From: an uncultured Dialister sp.
GTDB lineage: Bacteria > Bacillota > Negativicutes > Veillonellales > Dialisteraceae
Reading direction: 5' to 3'
NCBI GenBank assembly: GCA_900543455.1
Contig: UQRR01000059.1
Location: 1 to 13,232, forward strand
DNA: 13,232 bases
Positions 13,191-13,232 of this stretch are shown here, one piece after another. Position numbers and translations under genes: made by a program. Numbering within the stretch: position 1 is the stretch's first letter; each line of letters begins with the position of its first letter. The notes under the pieces were generated by a model, which was not told the origin of the DNA, did no database searches, and saw only the letters and a list, made by a program, of their open reading frames with translations.

Positions 13191-13232
13191 AAAAAAGGAC
13201 TTTCGATTTTTGCGAATCAAAAGTCCTTTTTT
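13191..13232 (+). terminator. rho-independent terminator after yicC (cut by window end)
   Basis: An 18-bp stem (AAAAAAGGACTTTCGATT at 13191-13208 with 13215-13232), one mismatch, loop of 6 nt, and a T-run that reaches the window edge. The A-run on the left makes it potentially bidirectional. Confidence 0.85.

Overview
This window looks like chromosomal housekeeping DNA from a Firmicutes-type bacterium. Gene order (yhbY/proB/nadD next to LCP/rsfS; rqcH near yicC), a diaminopimelate pathway gene and AAGGAG-type ribosome binding sites fit Negativicutes (a Dialister- or Megasphaera-like genome). That placement is inferred from gene content and style, not from a marker gene. No rRNA, tRNA, CRISPR array, transposase or prophage gene was seen.

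Layout. 1-3014 (+): a possible gene tail, a membrane-anchored double zinc-ribbon protein, a TPM-domain membrane protein (a pair resembling Bacillus subtilis ydjG-ydjH) and a secreted protein of unknown function. 3015-3725: 711 bp without a gene, filled by a mosaic of repeats (two copies of family B around palindromic element D, a perfect bidirectional terminator, then inverted-repeat element C). 3726-5952 (-): yhbY, proB, a 65-residue membrane protein and nadD as one tightly overlapping operon. 6320-8690 (+): a divergent LytR-CpsA-Psr (LCP) protein, rsfS and cvfB, closed by a strong terminator. 9186-10919 (-): rqcH, the ribosome quality-control factor. 11312-13128 (+): dapF and yicC, then a terminator cut by the window end.

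Functional themes are ribosome biogenesis and quality control (yhbY, rsfS, rqcH), RNA handling (cvfB, yicC), NAD, proline and diaminopimelate synthesis (nadD, proB, dapF) and the cell envelope (LCP, TPM protein).

The least ordinary part is between the genes. Five intergenic gaps carry copies of one composite repeat, here called family A. The fullest copies have a leader with a small G/C hairpin, a purine-rich heptamer array, a conserved GCGGCGC/GCGCCGC hairpin, a second hairpin, and a tail of pyrimidine-rich heptamers that drifts through related unit types. The heptamer tails run up to or over the stop codons of rqcH and yicC, and one family A copy contains a complete family B element. Families B, C and D are all inverted-repeat structures without coding capacity, so they look like non-autonomous mobile or REP-like elements whose mobilising enzyme lies outside the window.
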